This document shows positions 1 through 6,497 of a DNA stretch of 29,869 bases, piece after piece; the stretch's first letter is position 1; every line of letters starts with the position of its first letter. Position numbers and translations under genes: made by a program. Under the pieces are notes generated by a model. It was not told where the DNA came from, ran no database searches, and worked only from the letters and a program-made list of their open reading frames with translations. The stretch is from DATFYM01 sp035315065 (GTDB lineage: Bacteria; Acidobacteriota; Terriglobia; UBA7540), in assembly GCA_035315065.1 (NCBI GenBank), contig DATFYM010000043.1, forward strand, positions 1 through 29,869. Reading direction: 5' to 3'.

Positions 1-269
1 TGTACTGCGGCCTCGCCGGCCACGTCGCGAGGATGAAACAAGGCCACTAAGTCGCGATGCATGCGGCGGAAATCGCGCGGGTCTTCGCCGCGCGCCAGCA
101 ACTGCCGCTCGAACTCGGGGGAAGCGAGGCCGAGGCGGCGCGGGTTCAGGGCGACGCGGCGCTTTCCCGCCTTGGTTTTAGGACCGGTGGATTTCTGGGC
201 ATTGCGCCGGTTGGCGGCCAGCCGCGCCGGGCTTAAAGAGGGTTTCGAGATACCTTGGTGGATACCCAT
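1..269 (-). CDS. KSTGP-motif protein of unknown function (N-terminal part, runs off window)
   Basis: The minus-strand frame opens with ATG at 269 and stays open to the window edge (89 codons seen). Residues 17-30 read LAANRRNAQKSTGP, followed by KTKAGK. The same block occurs near the N-terminus of the gene at 20768-21568, so the two are paralogs. Proteins with an N-terminal 'N-x-x-N-A-x-K-S-T-G-P-x-T-x-x-G-K' block are, as I recall, numerous and uncharacterised in acidobacteria and planctomycetes. The residues after the block (ERQLLARGEDPRDFRRMHRD) differ from the paralog. A good promoter ends only about 7 bp before the ATG, so the message may be nearly leaderless, and no ribosome-binding site is seen. 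The function is unknown; the basic N-terminus could suit nucleic-acid contact, but that is inference. Confidence 0.7.
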   Translation of the reverse strand, partial: MGIHQGISKPSLSPARLAANRRNAQKSTGPKTKAGKRRVALNPRRLGLASPEFERQLLARGEDPRDFRRMHRDLVALFHPRDVAGEAAV

Positions 270-296
270 AAGCTACAGTATAACATCCTCGATACC
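249..296. repeat. Three GATACC direct copies around a promoter and start codon
   Basis: GATACC occurs at 249-254, 261-266 and 291-296, that is inside the first codons, at the start codon and within the -35/-10 spacer of the minus-strand gene at 1-269. The 12-bp and 30-bp spacings and the position over the promoter suggest operator half-sites. No regulator can be named, and a chance occurrence is possible. Confidence 0.3.
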
Positions 297-304
297 CCTG
301 TCAA
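277..304 (-). promoter_or_regulatory. Sigma70-type promoter for the KSTGP gene
   Basis: Read on the minus strand there is a perfect TTGACA (304-299), a 16-bp spacer, and TATACT (282-277), which matches TATAAT at five of six positions. Transcription would start near 270, almost at the ATG at 269. Confidence 0.6.
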
Positions 305-472
305 TGTTTTTTTCGAGGCTACAGAGTGGCCGCCGCGATAGCCCTCGACGAGTCTCGGGCTACCTTCTCCACCCAAGGTGTGAAAAATCACACACAGAGG
401 AGCAGAGACCCATAGAACGATAGTCGGTTTCCGGGATGCCTGGGTCGAGGGGTAGCAGCGGGAGCGCCGCAC

Positions 473-481
473 TGGTATAAT
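473..481 (+). promoter_or_regulatory. Extended -10 promoter for the small-gene pair
   Basis: TGG followed by a perfect TATAAT (476-481) forms an extended -10 element. No good -35 box lies 16-18 bp upstream, which is usual for extended -10 promoters. The start codon at 506 would lie about 18 nt downstream of the predicted transcript start. Confidence 0.5.
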
Positions 482-505
482 TCATTTTAGATCGAGGTGC
501 AAAGC

Positions 506-730
506 ATGGTGACGATTACCTTCCCCGACCGCGAAGTCGAAAAGAAAGCGCTAGCTTTTCTGCTCGGGCGATTCTCAGGCCGAGTCCTCCGCTCGGGCGA
601 GCATTTGGTGCCTGAGGCCGCCTTGGAAGCGCTCGCCGACCAGAATATTCCATTTACCGTCCAGGGAAAGACAACTTATGAGCAGCAAGTGGCGGCGATT
701 CGAGGTGCTACTCCCCCTGCAGTTCAATGA
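506..730 (+). CDS. Small conserved-type hypothetical protein, first of an overlapping pair
   Basis: This gene encodes 74 aa beginning MVTITFPDREVEKKALAFLL. The ATG at 506 is chosen over an in-frame GTG at 497 because GAGGTG (494-499) sits 6 nt before it as a ribosome-binding site. The protein has an N-terminal beta-strand-like stretch, a helix rich in Lys/Glu/Leu and a C-terminal segment ending ATPPAVQ. There is no signal peptide or membrane segment. Its last 53 bp overlap the next gene in another frame, so the two are probably translated together. The small size and tight bicistronic layout resemble antitoxin-toxin pairs, but I do not recognise a toxin fold, so this stays inference. Confidence 0.65.
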   Translation: MVTITFPDREVEKKALAFLLGRFSGRVLRSGEHLVPEAALEALADQNIPFTVQGKTTYEQQVAAIRGATPPAVQ

Positions 731-998
731 CGGACGAGACGTGCCCGGCGAGTGGCTTGCGGAAGCGGTCCTGGAAGTCGTCGGCCACTTCGGCGCCGCC
801 AGTTACGAAACACAGAAGCTCGAAGGGCACTGGCGTCATGGAGGTGTCATGTACCGCGACAATCTGGTGCGATTGAGTGTGGACGTACCGGACACGGCTC
901 AGAGTCGCCAGTGGATGAAGGAATTCAAGGGACGTTGGGAGGCTCGCCTGGAACAGCTTGAACTCTGGATGGTGAGCTACCGCATCGAGGTGGAATAG
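678..998 (+). CDS. Conserved-type hypothetical protein overlapping its upstream neighbour
   Basis: This gene encodes 106 aa beginning MSSKWRRFEVLLPLQFNDGR. The ATG at 678 lies inside the 3' end of the preceding gene, with a weak AGGGA (663-667) upstream. The sequence is soluble, rich in Trp and acidic residues, and ends with LWMVSYRIEVE. It contains VYRDN-like and DVPDTAQSRQWMKEFKGRWE segments that look like a compact alpha/beta protein. I recall similar short proteins in other soil bacteria, without an assigned function. The 53-bp overlap and shared promoter make co-translation likely. A role as the partner of the 74-aa protein, possibly a toxin, is inference only. Confidence 0.65.
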   Translation: MSSKWRRFEVLLPLQFNDGRDVPGEWLAEAVLEVVGHFGAASYETQKLEGHWRHGGVMYRDNLVRLSVDVPDTAQSRQWMKEFKGRWEARLEQLELWMVSYRIEVE

Positions 999-1043
999 CG
1001 CACACAGCATGGCGTTGGCCAGACGAGCACGAACGAAGGTTCT

Positions 1044-1385
1044 ATGAAGAGGGATAATCGGAAGTCTACGAGCGACATGCGCCCGGAGTACGACTTCGCG
1101 CCGATGAAGGGTGGTGTTCGGGGCAAGTACGTCACCCAATATCGCGCGGGGACCAACCTCGTGCTCCTCGACCCTAAGTTGGCGGAGGCTTTTCCGACCG
1201 CCGCCGCCGTCAACGACGCCTTGCGTGCCGTCTTGAAGATGGCTGAAGTAGTGCGACTGCCTAACAAGACGTTGCAGCCGGGGCGCACAAACGCGTCACG
1301 GCTGAACGCCCAAATCGTTAGACAGCGACGACGCGGGAGCAAGCGTAAGCGAAGACGTGTTCTTACGTCAGCGGCACCTTGGTGA
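1044..1385 (+). CDS. Short antitoxin-like protein reading through an attC site
   Basis: The open frame encodes 113 aa from an ATG at 1044 with GAAGG 4-5 nt upstream. The core, roughly residues 12-75 (MRPEYDFAPMKGGVRGKYV, then GTNLVLLDPKLAEAFPTAAAV), matches a common short family with the pattern EYDF-GVRGKY-GTN-VLDP-FP-VN-ALR. I remember that family as an antitoxin-like orphan of unknown partner. After VVRLPN (about residue 75) the frame runs straight into the attC-like site at 1259-1323. The last roughly 40 residues are very basic (RQRRRGSKRKRRR) and are therefore probably read-through rather than conserved protein. No toxin gene follows. It is best explained as a gene cassette whose original stop has been lost. 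Confidence 0.6.
   Translation: MKRDNRKSTSDMRPEYDFAPMKGGVRGKYVTQYRAGTNLVLLDPKLAEAFPTAAAVNDALRAVLKMAEVVRLPNKTLQPGRTNASRLNAQIVRQRRRGSKRKRRRVLTSAAPW
1259..1323 (+). other. Integron attC-like recombination site
   Basis: The site starts with GCCTAAC (RYYYAAC, 1259-1265) and ends with GTTAGAC (GTTRRRY, 1317-1323). The two ends are complementary at six of seven positions. Inside, GTTGCAGCCG faces CGGCTGAAC; they pair with one unpaired base, as expected for the extrahelical base of the L boxes. The layout CTAACAA-CGTT-AGCCG ... CGGCT-AA ... GTTAG closely follows the attC of aadA cassettes. The site lies at the 3' end of the short gene at 1044, which is the correct orientation for a cassette. No integrase gene and no second site were found, so it is a single attC lacking an integron. 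Confidence 0.75.
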
Positions 1386-1452
1386 GGATTCTTGAACGAG
1401 CCGCAGTCCTACAAATCAGGTCCGTGCTACCCTTGCTTCGACCGACTCCGTT

Positions 1453-2085
1453 CTAACGCTGGTATTCGGAGAGGCTGACTGCAGTTGTAAGGTTGGGGTC
1501 ATCCACGCTGGCGACCTCAATGACCAAGCTCCTGCCAGTAGGGAACGCTAATTCAATGTTTTGGCTCGTCCCGTTGGCGAGCTCGGTCGTCTTCGCGCTC
1601 AAGACCACGGCGTGTTCCCCTTGATCTCCTATGTTCAAGAGTTCGTGGTATACCCCTCGGGCCAGTTTTACGGCGTCAGCGCTTGGGTAGTACTCAAGGT
1701 CTCGCTTGAGGCTCGTCACGTTGTCGCCCGAGAACCATATGGCGCCAAGGATTTCAGCAGTCGTGCCTCTCTCCCAGATGAAGTACGCGTTTCCCCTGCC
1801 CGTGACCTTGCAGCATTTGGAGAGCCTGTTCATGGCTTCAGTTCGGGTCATCCCGATTAGGATTCGCTGGTCGTCGAACGACATCCCTCTGGCGGCCGAG
1901 GCCTGGCCGGGGGGCGATGCGGTCTGCGCCAGCACCAGGAAACGGTTACTTGGCTGCCCGCCAACCAACAAGACCGCCGCGAGCAAACTGGTCCCTACGA
2001 ATGCCGTCTTCAGTCTGCGGTTCTCCCTCGATAATTTGTCAAGCCTGATTAGCATCGGCTTCAAATCTCGGTTTGATGATCGCAT
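1453..2085 (-). CDS. Membrane-anchored hypothetical protein
   Basis: This gene encodes 210 aa starting MRSSNRDLKPMLIRL. The ATG at 2085 is preferred to an upstream start because GAGGGGG lies 6 nt before it. A short charged helix (KLSRENRRLK) precedes one membrane segment at about residues 28-45 (AFVGTSLLAAVLLVGG). The remaining C-terminal part, about 150 residues, should be outside the cytoplasm. It carries a Cys-Cys pair in NRLSKCCKVTG and the phrases GNAYFIWERG and GAIWFSGDNVTSLKRDLEYY. The DDQRILIGMTRTEAMNRL stretch resembles the lead-in of small SmpA/OmlA-like (BamE) folds, where 'G-M-T-x-x-E' precedes a helix. That similarity is weak. I see no operon partner. Confidence 0.65.
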   Translation of the reverse strand: MRSSNRDLKPMLIRLDKLSRENRRLKTAFVGTSLLAAVLLVGGQPSNRFLVLAQTASPPGQASAARGMSFDDQRILIGMTRTEAMNRLSKCCKVTGRGNAYFIWERGTTAEILGAIWFSGDNVTSLKRDLEYYPSADAVKLARGVYHELLNIGDQGEHAVVLSAKTTELANGTSQNIELAFPTGRSLVIEVASVDDPNLTTAVSLSEYQR

Positions 2086-2214
2086 CTGGAACCCCCTCGC
2101 GCGAGCAGAATCTCGGCCTTGGTTTGCTGTAGCTGACCCATCGGACGATGCTACCCGCCCCAAATCAACGGATTGGGGTCGGCAACTCCGACGACGGGGG
2201 CAAAAGCGTTCTGG

Positions 2215-3021
2215 CTATGCTGACGTAACGACAGGTGCAAGCGGCGGTGCGGGGAGGTCGGCTCGCATCGTTGCCAGGCTGAATGCTTCGCCTGAGTATT
2301 TCCCCTTTGGTCCGTCTGCGTGGTAGATGTAGGCATGCCCGGCAGCACGGCAGTCCGCAAGGGCCGCGTCGCGTGTGAGACGAATAGTGTATGCCGGTGA
2401 CGGCCAATCCTCCGAGATGAACGTCTGCATGTGGGCAAGGCACTCGCTTGGCTTGATTTCCGCACACAGCAAGTGTGCGCGCCAGCCTGCCGGGCGCGCG
2501 CCGGTTAGCATCTCCCCGAGAAGCGGGCGTTGCCGCCTTCCGATAAATTCATTGGCACGATCAACGCGACCTCCGTCCTCCAGAATGAACCGGCGGATAT
2601 CCGAGAACATTGGCTCGTCACCGCTGTACTGCGGGAATTGGGTAAGAAAGTAGTGAAAGCCGATCTTGGCCATCGACCGAAAGTAACGGTCTGTCAATCT
2701 GACATTTAGAACGGCTCCCTTAGAGTTGGTGCTAGCCAGATTGCCCTCTCCGAACGTAGCCGAGGGCCACGTTGCCTTGACAAGAGGTTCCACCCAAACC
2801 CTTTCCTCTGGGCCGTACAGAATGCTGACGTCAAAGGGCTGGATCACGCAAAGCCCCTGAAAGGCCGCACGCAATTGTTCTGGAGTAGTGCCCTCCCGGA
2901 TCGGGAGATGGTGCGTCCTCCCCGATCTCTCGACAAATACGAGCTGCCGGAGCTGCCGGAACGTCCCGTTCTCACATTCAACAAGAACTTCAATGCCCAG
3001 CTTCGGGTCTTCGGTCTTCAT
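2215..3021 (-). CDS. C-terminal part of a split HNH endonuclease-like protein
   Basis: The frame encodes 268 aa from MKTEDPKLGIEVLVECENG to its stop at 2215. The only ATG (3021) overlaps the TGA of the upstream HNH fragment as ATGA, and its GGAG lies directly against the start codon, which is poor spacing. Read in this frame, the bases just upstream encode GCDRLE, which joins smoothly to FYRGSA of the upstream fragment. I therefore think this is the body of a single protein of about 360 aa broken by a missing G in the run at 3037-3039. The body has a beta-rich N-terminus, a central FHYFLTQFPQYSGDEPMFSDI segment and no membrane segment. Its role is probably substrate binding or DNA contact in a restriction-like nuclease, but I cannot assign a domain. 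Confidence 0.65.
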   Translation of the reverse strand: MKTEDPKLGIEVLVECENGTFRQLRQLVFVERSGRTHHLPIREGTTPEQLRAAFQGLCVIQPFDVSILYGPEERVWVEPLVKATWPSATFGEGNLASTNSKGAVLNVRLTDRYFRSMAKIGFHYFLTQFPQYSGDEPMFSDIRRFILEDGGRVDRANEFIGRRQRPLLGEMLTGARPAGWRAHLLCAEIKPSECLAHMQTFISEDWPSPAYTIRLTRDAALADCRAAGHAYIYHADGPKGKYSGEAFSLATMRADLPAPPLAPVVTSA

Positions 3022-3293
3022 CTCCAGACGGTCACACCCGCGCTTCCTCGGTAGAATGAATTCACCTCTTCATGGGTTGAGCGGCCTTGCACGCCGTAGA
3101 ATCTGCGCAAGAAAGCTTCAGGGTCACACCGTGTAAACTGCTCATCGAGGATACCCAGGCTGTTGTTGCACCCCCTACAGATGCGATCTCGGAGATATGG
3201 AGCGCCCTCGAACTCACCGAACGCAGCAGGGAGAGGATGCTCCAGCGAATCGGCGGGCTCGGGACAATACACGCAATGCTTCGGGATCTCCAC
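3018..3293 (-). CDS. N-terminal HNH-type zinc nuclease fragment
   Basis: This frame encodes 91 aa from a GTG at 3293, with TGAGGT 4-5 nt upstream. It has the metal-binding layout of HNH endonucleases: C7-x-x-C10, then E18-H19-P20, then C39-x-x-C42-N43-N44. The Cys pairs would hold a structural zinc and the His/Asn residues would form the beta-beta-alpha metal site. HNH nucleases of this size normally continue well beyond this point. Here the frame ends at 3018, four bases into the next gene. A single G deletion at 3037-3039 would restore fusion with the 268-aa downstream part. Possible roles are restriction or mobile-element DNA cleavage. It is probably inactive if really truncated. Confidence 0.65.
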   Translation of the reverse strand: MEIPKHCVYCPEPADSLEHPLPAAFGEFEGAPYLRDRICRGCNNSLGILDEQFTRCDPEAFLRRFYGVQGRSTHEEVNSFYRGSAGVTVWR

Positions 3294-3387
3294 ACAGTTA
3301 CCTCACACCCAGTATATTCAATTGTGCTTTCCCGCTGCAAGGGGCGCAAGAGTGGATAGCCAACCCACCATCGAGAAGAGTGCCAGA

Positions 3388-3408
3388 GGCTAGCGGATAG
3401 CAGCTAGC
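3388..3408. repeat. Short heptamer array (GCTAGC type)
   Basis: Three 7-bp units stand in a row: GGCTAGC, GGATAGC and AGCTAGC. A related GCTATAGC follows at 3416-3423. The array lies in the gap between the HNH gene and the ABC transporter. It is the shortest member of the array family in this window and has no clear opposite arm. Confidence 0.5.
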
Positions 3409-3517
3409 TGAAGAGGCTATAGCATAACTAATGCGGACGGCAGCGCAAGTTGGGCGGAAACCGGCCGCGATTGGTGGTGCGAGGACCGAAGCTGGCGTTA
3501 TACAATCGAACGAAGCC

Positions 3518-4381
3518 ATGGACACCGATCGCAAGACTCGGACGGACAGCGACGCGGCGGCACGCGACGGGGCGAGTGCACCCAACATGTCGGCGGTGGA
3601 AGCGGTGGGATTGACGCGGCGCTTCGGGACCTTGACCGCCGTCGACAATCTCACGCTGAGCGTGCCGGCCGGCTCGATATTCGGGTTGCTGGGACCCAAC
3701 GGCGCCGGCAAGACCACCACCATCAAGATGCTCACCACCATGCTGCCGCCCAGCGCGGGCATGGCGCGCGTATCGGGCTTCGACGTTGTCCGCCAGCCGG
3801 TGGAAGTGCGGCGCCGCATGGGATACGTTTCCCAGATGCTTTCCGCGGACGGGGCGCTGACCGGCTACGAGAACCTGCTGCTGTTTGCGCGGCTCTACGC
3901 CATCCCACGACCTCTGCGCCGGCTGCGCATTCTCGAAGCCCTGGAGTTCATGGCTCTGAGCGAGTCACAAAACGTCATGGTCCGCAACTACTCCGGCGGC
4001 ATGATCCGGCGGCTGGAGATCGCGCAGTCGATGCTGCACCGTCCCGCCGTCCTTTTTCTGGACGAGCCCACCGTGGGTCTCGACCCCGTGGCGCGCCGCG
4101 CGGTGTGGGAGCACCTTCGTGGGTTGCGCGACAACTTTGGCGCCACCATCCTGATGACCACTCACGACATGGAAGAGGCCGACGAACTCTCGGAAACGAT
4201 CGCCATTATGCACCTCAGCCGCGTGGTGGCGATCGGCTCACCGGAAAGCCTCAAGGCGCAAGTGGGTCCGGACGCCAGCCTGGACGATGTCTTCGTTCAT
4301 TACGCAGGAGGTCTGATTGAACAGGGAGGCCGTTACTCCGACGTTGCCAGCCTTCGCCGCACGGTCCGCCGTCTTGGCTAA
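3518..4381 (+). CDS. ABC exporter ATP-binding protein (DrrA type)
   Basis: This gene encodes 287 aa with all the marks of an ABC ATPase: Walker A GPNGAGKTT (59-67), Q-loop YVSQ (about 106), signature YSGGM (158-162), Walker B VLFLDEP (178-184) and the switch His in TTHD (216). The signature is YSGGM rather than LSGGQ, as often seen in the DrrA/ABC-2 group that exports drugs, lipids or polysaccharides. The ATG at 3518 (MDTDRKT) is my choice. An ATG at 3587 (MSAVEAVG) starts closer to the conserved domain and is possible, since a -10-like TACAAT at 3501-3506 would give almost no leader for 3518. The partner permease follows after a 122-bp hairpin array. The substrate is unknown. Confidence 0.9.
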   Translation: MDTDRKTRTDSDAAARDGASAPNMSAVEAVGLTRRFGTLTAVDNLTLSVPAGSIFGLLGPNGAGKTTTIKMLTTMLPPSAGMARVSGFDVVRQPVEVRRRMGYVSQMLSADGALTGYENLLLFARLYAIPRPLRRLRILEALEFMALSESQNVMVRNYSGGMIRRLEIAQSMLHRPAVLFLDEPTVGLDPVARRAVWEHLRGLRDNFGATILMTTHDMEEADELSETIAIMHLSRVVAIGSPESLKAQVGPDASLDDVFVHYAGGLIEQGGRYSDVASLRRTVRRLG

Positions 4382-4484
4382 TGCAAGCGGGATTCGGGAT
4401 TCGGGGTTCGGGTTTCGCAGAGGAGATAAGCTTGGGGATTTGTTCTGCGAACCCCGAATCCCTAACCCCGAACCCCGCTTGCAT
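4381..4484. repeat. Inverted heptamer array (GGGATTC type) between ABC genes
   Basis: Two 41-nt arms, 4381-4421 and 4444-4484, are complementary at about 36 of 41 positions around a 22-nt loop. Both begin or end with ATGCAAGCGGG and contain repeating GGGATTC/GGGGTTC units. The left arm starts on the last base of the ATPase stop codon. The structure could fold in mRNA between the two transporter genes and alter their ratio, which is inference. Confidence 0.85.
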
Positions 4485-4503
4485 CGCCATCATAGATAAA
4501 CGC

Positions 4504-5292
4504 ATGACTAAGGACCCTATCTACCGGGCTTTCATCCGCGACACGCTGGCCCTGGCGGAGGTGGAGCTTCGCAAGCTGGCGCGCGATCCCGTCGAAATCC
4601 TCACCCGGGCCATCCAGCCGGCTTTGTGGCTGCTGGTGTTCGGACAGGTCATGGCCCGTCTGAAGGCCATTCCCACCGACAACATGACGTACCTGACGTT
4701 CATGGCCCCGGGAATCCTGGCCCAGAGCGTGTTGTTCATCGCCATCTTTTACGGCATCAACGTCATCTGGGAGCGCGACCTGGGAATCCTGCAAAAGCTG
4801 ATGGCCACGCCGGCGCCGCGTAGCGCGCTGGTGCTGGGCAAGGCGCTGTCGGCGGGAGTCCGGGGAACGTCCCAGGCAGTCATCATTTACCTGCTGGCCC
4901 TGATGCTGGGGATTCCCATCCGCTTCCAGGTCGGCGCTATCTTGGGAGTGGTGGGATTCGTTCTTCTGGGCTCGGCCCTGTTCTCCACTTTTTCTCTCGC
5001 CGTAGCGTGCGTGGTCAAGACGCGGGAACGATTCATGGGCATCGGCCAGGTGCTGACCATGCCGCTCTTCTTCGCCAGCAACGCCATCTATCCGCTCGCC
5101 ATTATGCCGGCGTGGCTGCGAGCGCTCGCCCGGGTCAACCCGCTCAGCTATCAGGTGGACGCCTTGCGTACCCTGATGGTGCAGGGAGGCCAGTCGATGT
5201 TCGGCTTGGGCACGGACGTCGCTGTCCACCTCGTGGTGCTGACGGTGTTGGTCCTGCTCACGGCGCGGCTCTATCCCAACGTGGTGCGATAA
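4504..5292 (+). CDS. ABC-2 type membrane permease (DrrB type)
   Basis: This gene encodes 262 aa starting MTKDPIYRAFIRDTLAL. The ATG at 4504 is used because the upstream in-frame codons only translate the hairpin array. An amphipathic N-terminus (VELRKLARDPVEILTRAIQP) is followed by about six membrane segments: ALWLLVFGQVMA, LAQSVLFIAIFYGINVIW, AVIIYLLALMLGI, ILGVVGFVLLGSALFST, LPLAIM-region, and LVVLTVLVLLTARL at the end. The motif NPLSYQVDALR before the last segment is typical of ABC2_membrane (DrrB/NodJ) proteins. With the upstream ATPase it should form a two-gene exporter in the inner membrane. The substrate cannot be read from the sequence. Confidence 0.88.
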   Translation: MTKDPIYRAFIRDTLALAEVELRKLARDPVEILTRAIQPALWLLVFGQVMARLKAIPTDNMTYLTFMAPGILAQSVLFIAIFYGINVIWERDLGILQKLMATPAPRSALVLGKALSAGVRGTSQAVIIYLLALMLGIPIRFQVGAILGVVGFVLLGSALFSTFSLAVACVVKTRERFMGIGQVLTMPLFFASNAIYPLAIMPAWLRALARVNPLSYQVDALRTLMVQGGQSMFGLGTDVAVHLVVLTVLVLLTARLYPNVVR

Positions 5293-5295
5293 CCA

Positions 5296-5665
5296 TCAAG
5301 ACTTCCCAGTCAGCCCCCAATAAAGTATCAGGAGGCCGAGCACTACGTAAAATGGCCCGGCAATCCAACGAGGAATCCGGGCGTTTTCGTCTATGCCCCA
5401 AACGAGCCAACTGGTCCAGCCCTTTGGTCTGAACTCTTTACTGAAGAGCCCATAGGCGACGCAAGCGAGACCCCAACAATCTTGAAGATTCGCCCAAGGG
5501 TCATGCTGCCTACCAACTCAGCGGTCATTCCTGGCGGGAACGCATAACAGCCCTTGTCACCAGCAATCTGGGCCAACAGCACGCGACGTTCGAGGAAATG
5601 GTTTGTCGGAGCCGCTTATCCTGGCGCACCAGGGTCCGCGCAACTTGCATATCGATTGAATTCAT
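5296..5665 (-). pseudogene. Frameshifted small membrane protein behind a PIN toxin
   Basis: Three minus-strand frames together read like one damaged gene. It begins with an ATG at 5665 that overlaps the PIN toxin stop as ATGA (MNSIDMQVARTLVRQDKRL). It shifts near 5590-5600 into a frame reading LLAQIAGDKGCYAFPPGMTA, then MTLGRIFKIVGVSL. Near 5455-5468 it shifts again into VAYGLFSKEFRPK, GWTSWLVWGIDENARIPRW and the hydrophobic tail FYVVLGLLILYWGL, ending at TGA 5296-5298. Two hydrophobic segments suggest a small two-helix membrane protein. I do not recognise the family. Each junction can be repaired by one or two bases, so it is either recently inactivated or contains sequencing errors. Confidence 0.4.
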
Positions 5666-6099
5666 GTCTGCTTCAACCTCTGTAGCAATTCCACGTCGTC
5701 CAAGACAAGTACGCCCCGCTGCCGACAGAAGGCGACAACTTCCGGCTCATAGAAATCTCGATCAAGGGTGCACAGCACATCCGCCTTGCCGTGGATGGCG
5801 GTATAGACCACCGGGTCATCGTTCGGATCTTTAAGAACGACGGGCGCGTCGATAATAGGACGGACGAGCTCTGAGATCCTTTCGAGAAACTGCACATGTT
5901 CTTGAATATCCTGCCGAGTCAGGCGCCAGAGTTTCTGTAGTCGAGGGTAAGCCAGCGCGCGTTCAACCTCGCGAAGCAAGAACGGCGAAGTGATGAGCAC
6001 GTGGTCGCCGTATGCGATCTTCAGGAGGAGATCCCGGGCAGGACCTTGGACTTTGATGTTGGCTCTAACCAGGACGTTGGTATCGAGAACAATCCTCAT
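5662..6099 (-). CDS. PIN-domain toxin (COG1569-like ribonuclease)
   Basis: This gene encodes 145 aa beginning MRIVLDTNVLVRANI. The PIN acidic residues are in place: D6 in LDTN, E44/E46 in LREVE, D94/D95 in DPNDDPV, and D113/D115 in TLDRDF. Such proteins are Mg-dependent RNases that block translation until bound by an antitoxin. The ATG at 6099 overlaps the antitoxin stop as ATGA, the usual toxin-antitoxin coupling. The length and the 'PNDDPVVYTAIHGKADVL' region match the 'putative toxin component near the putative toxin-antitoxin' group. The RNA target is unknown. A damaged small membrane gene is coupled downstream. Confidence 0.85.
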   Translation of the reverse strand: MRIVLDTNVLVRANIKVQGPARDLLLKIAYGDHVLITSPFLLREVERALAYPRLQKLWRLTRQDIQEHVQFLERISELVRPIIDAPVVLKDPNDDPVVYTAIHGKADVLCTLDRDFYEPEVVAFCRQRGVLVLDDVELLQRLKQT

Positions 6100-6374
6100 C
6101 TCGGGTTCGCGCGGACATGGTTGAGGGCTTCGTCAATTGCGGCTTCTTGTTCATCATCGGGAACTCCGCTGACGGATTTGGCCGTCCTGGTAATCCGGTC
6201 TTCCAGTTGACGGGCAAGCTTCTGGCGGGCCTCTCCGGTGGGGGACTCATGGGGTGAGAATGCCATGATACTGACCTCCTCATCGGGTTCAAGGACTCGG
6301 CCCAGAACGCGCTCCACTACGCTCCGTGCGTCTGAAGGCAGTTCATTCGCCTTGTGAATTGCGATGTTTCCCAT
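6096..6374 (-). CDS. Antitoxin partner of the PIN toxin
   Basis: This gene encodes 92 aa from an ATG at 6374 (MGNIAIHKANELPSDARSVV). It lies directly upstream of the PIN gene and overlaps it by 4 bp, so its role as antitoxin is inferred from position. The sequence is acidic and mostly helical, with a middle part EPDEEVSIMAFSPHESPTG and a C-terminal AAIDEALNHVRANPR helix that could wrap the toxin. It lacks an obvious ribbon-helix-helix or AbrB motif, so the DNA-binding class is unclear. A similar 'AH.A..LP..AR..VE..LGR.L..DE.VSI' pattern is common among small antitoxin-like proteins. The pair is probably self-regulated, but no operator stands out. Confidence 0.7.
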   Translation of the reverse strand: MGNIAIHKANELPSDARSVVERVLGRVLEPDEEVSIMAFSPHESPTGEARQKLARQLEDRITRTAKSVSGVPDDEQEAAIDEALNHVRANPR

Positions 6375-6497
6375 ACCGCAATCTTAACCGCCCTCGGGCT
6401 GGGTTGCAACCGGCAAACAACAGACTCACATACATTCTGAAAGGAGACTAGTGGAGGGCCTATTGAACCGCGTTGCGGCTCGCTTTTTCTTCTCTTT

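Noticed and set aside
1000..1025. Possible second attC end (GTTGGCC at about 1014) before the antitoxin-like gene
   Set aside because: It fails the GTTRRRY rule at one position, and no RYYYAAC or paired inner boxes lie upstream.
708..1139. Open frame of 143 codons on the minus strand
   Set aside because: It is antisense to two small plus-strand genes that have ribosome-binding sites and a promoter; it has none of these.
2158..2178. Hairpin CCCCAA...TTGGGG as a terminator after the HNH gene
   Set aside because: It has only a 6-bp stem with a 9-nt loop and no following T-run on either strand. It may slow transcription but cannot be called a terminator.
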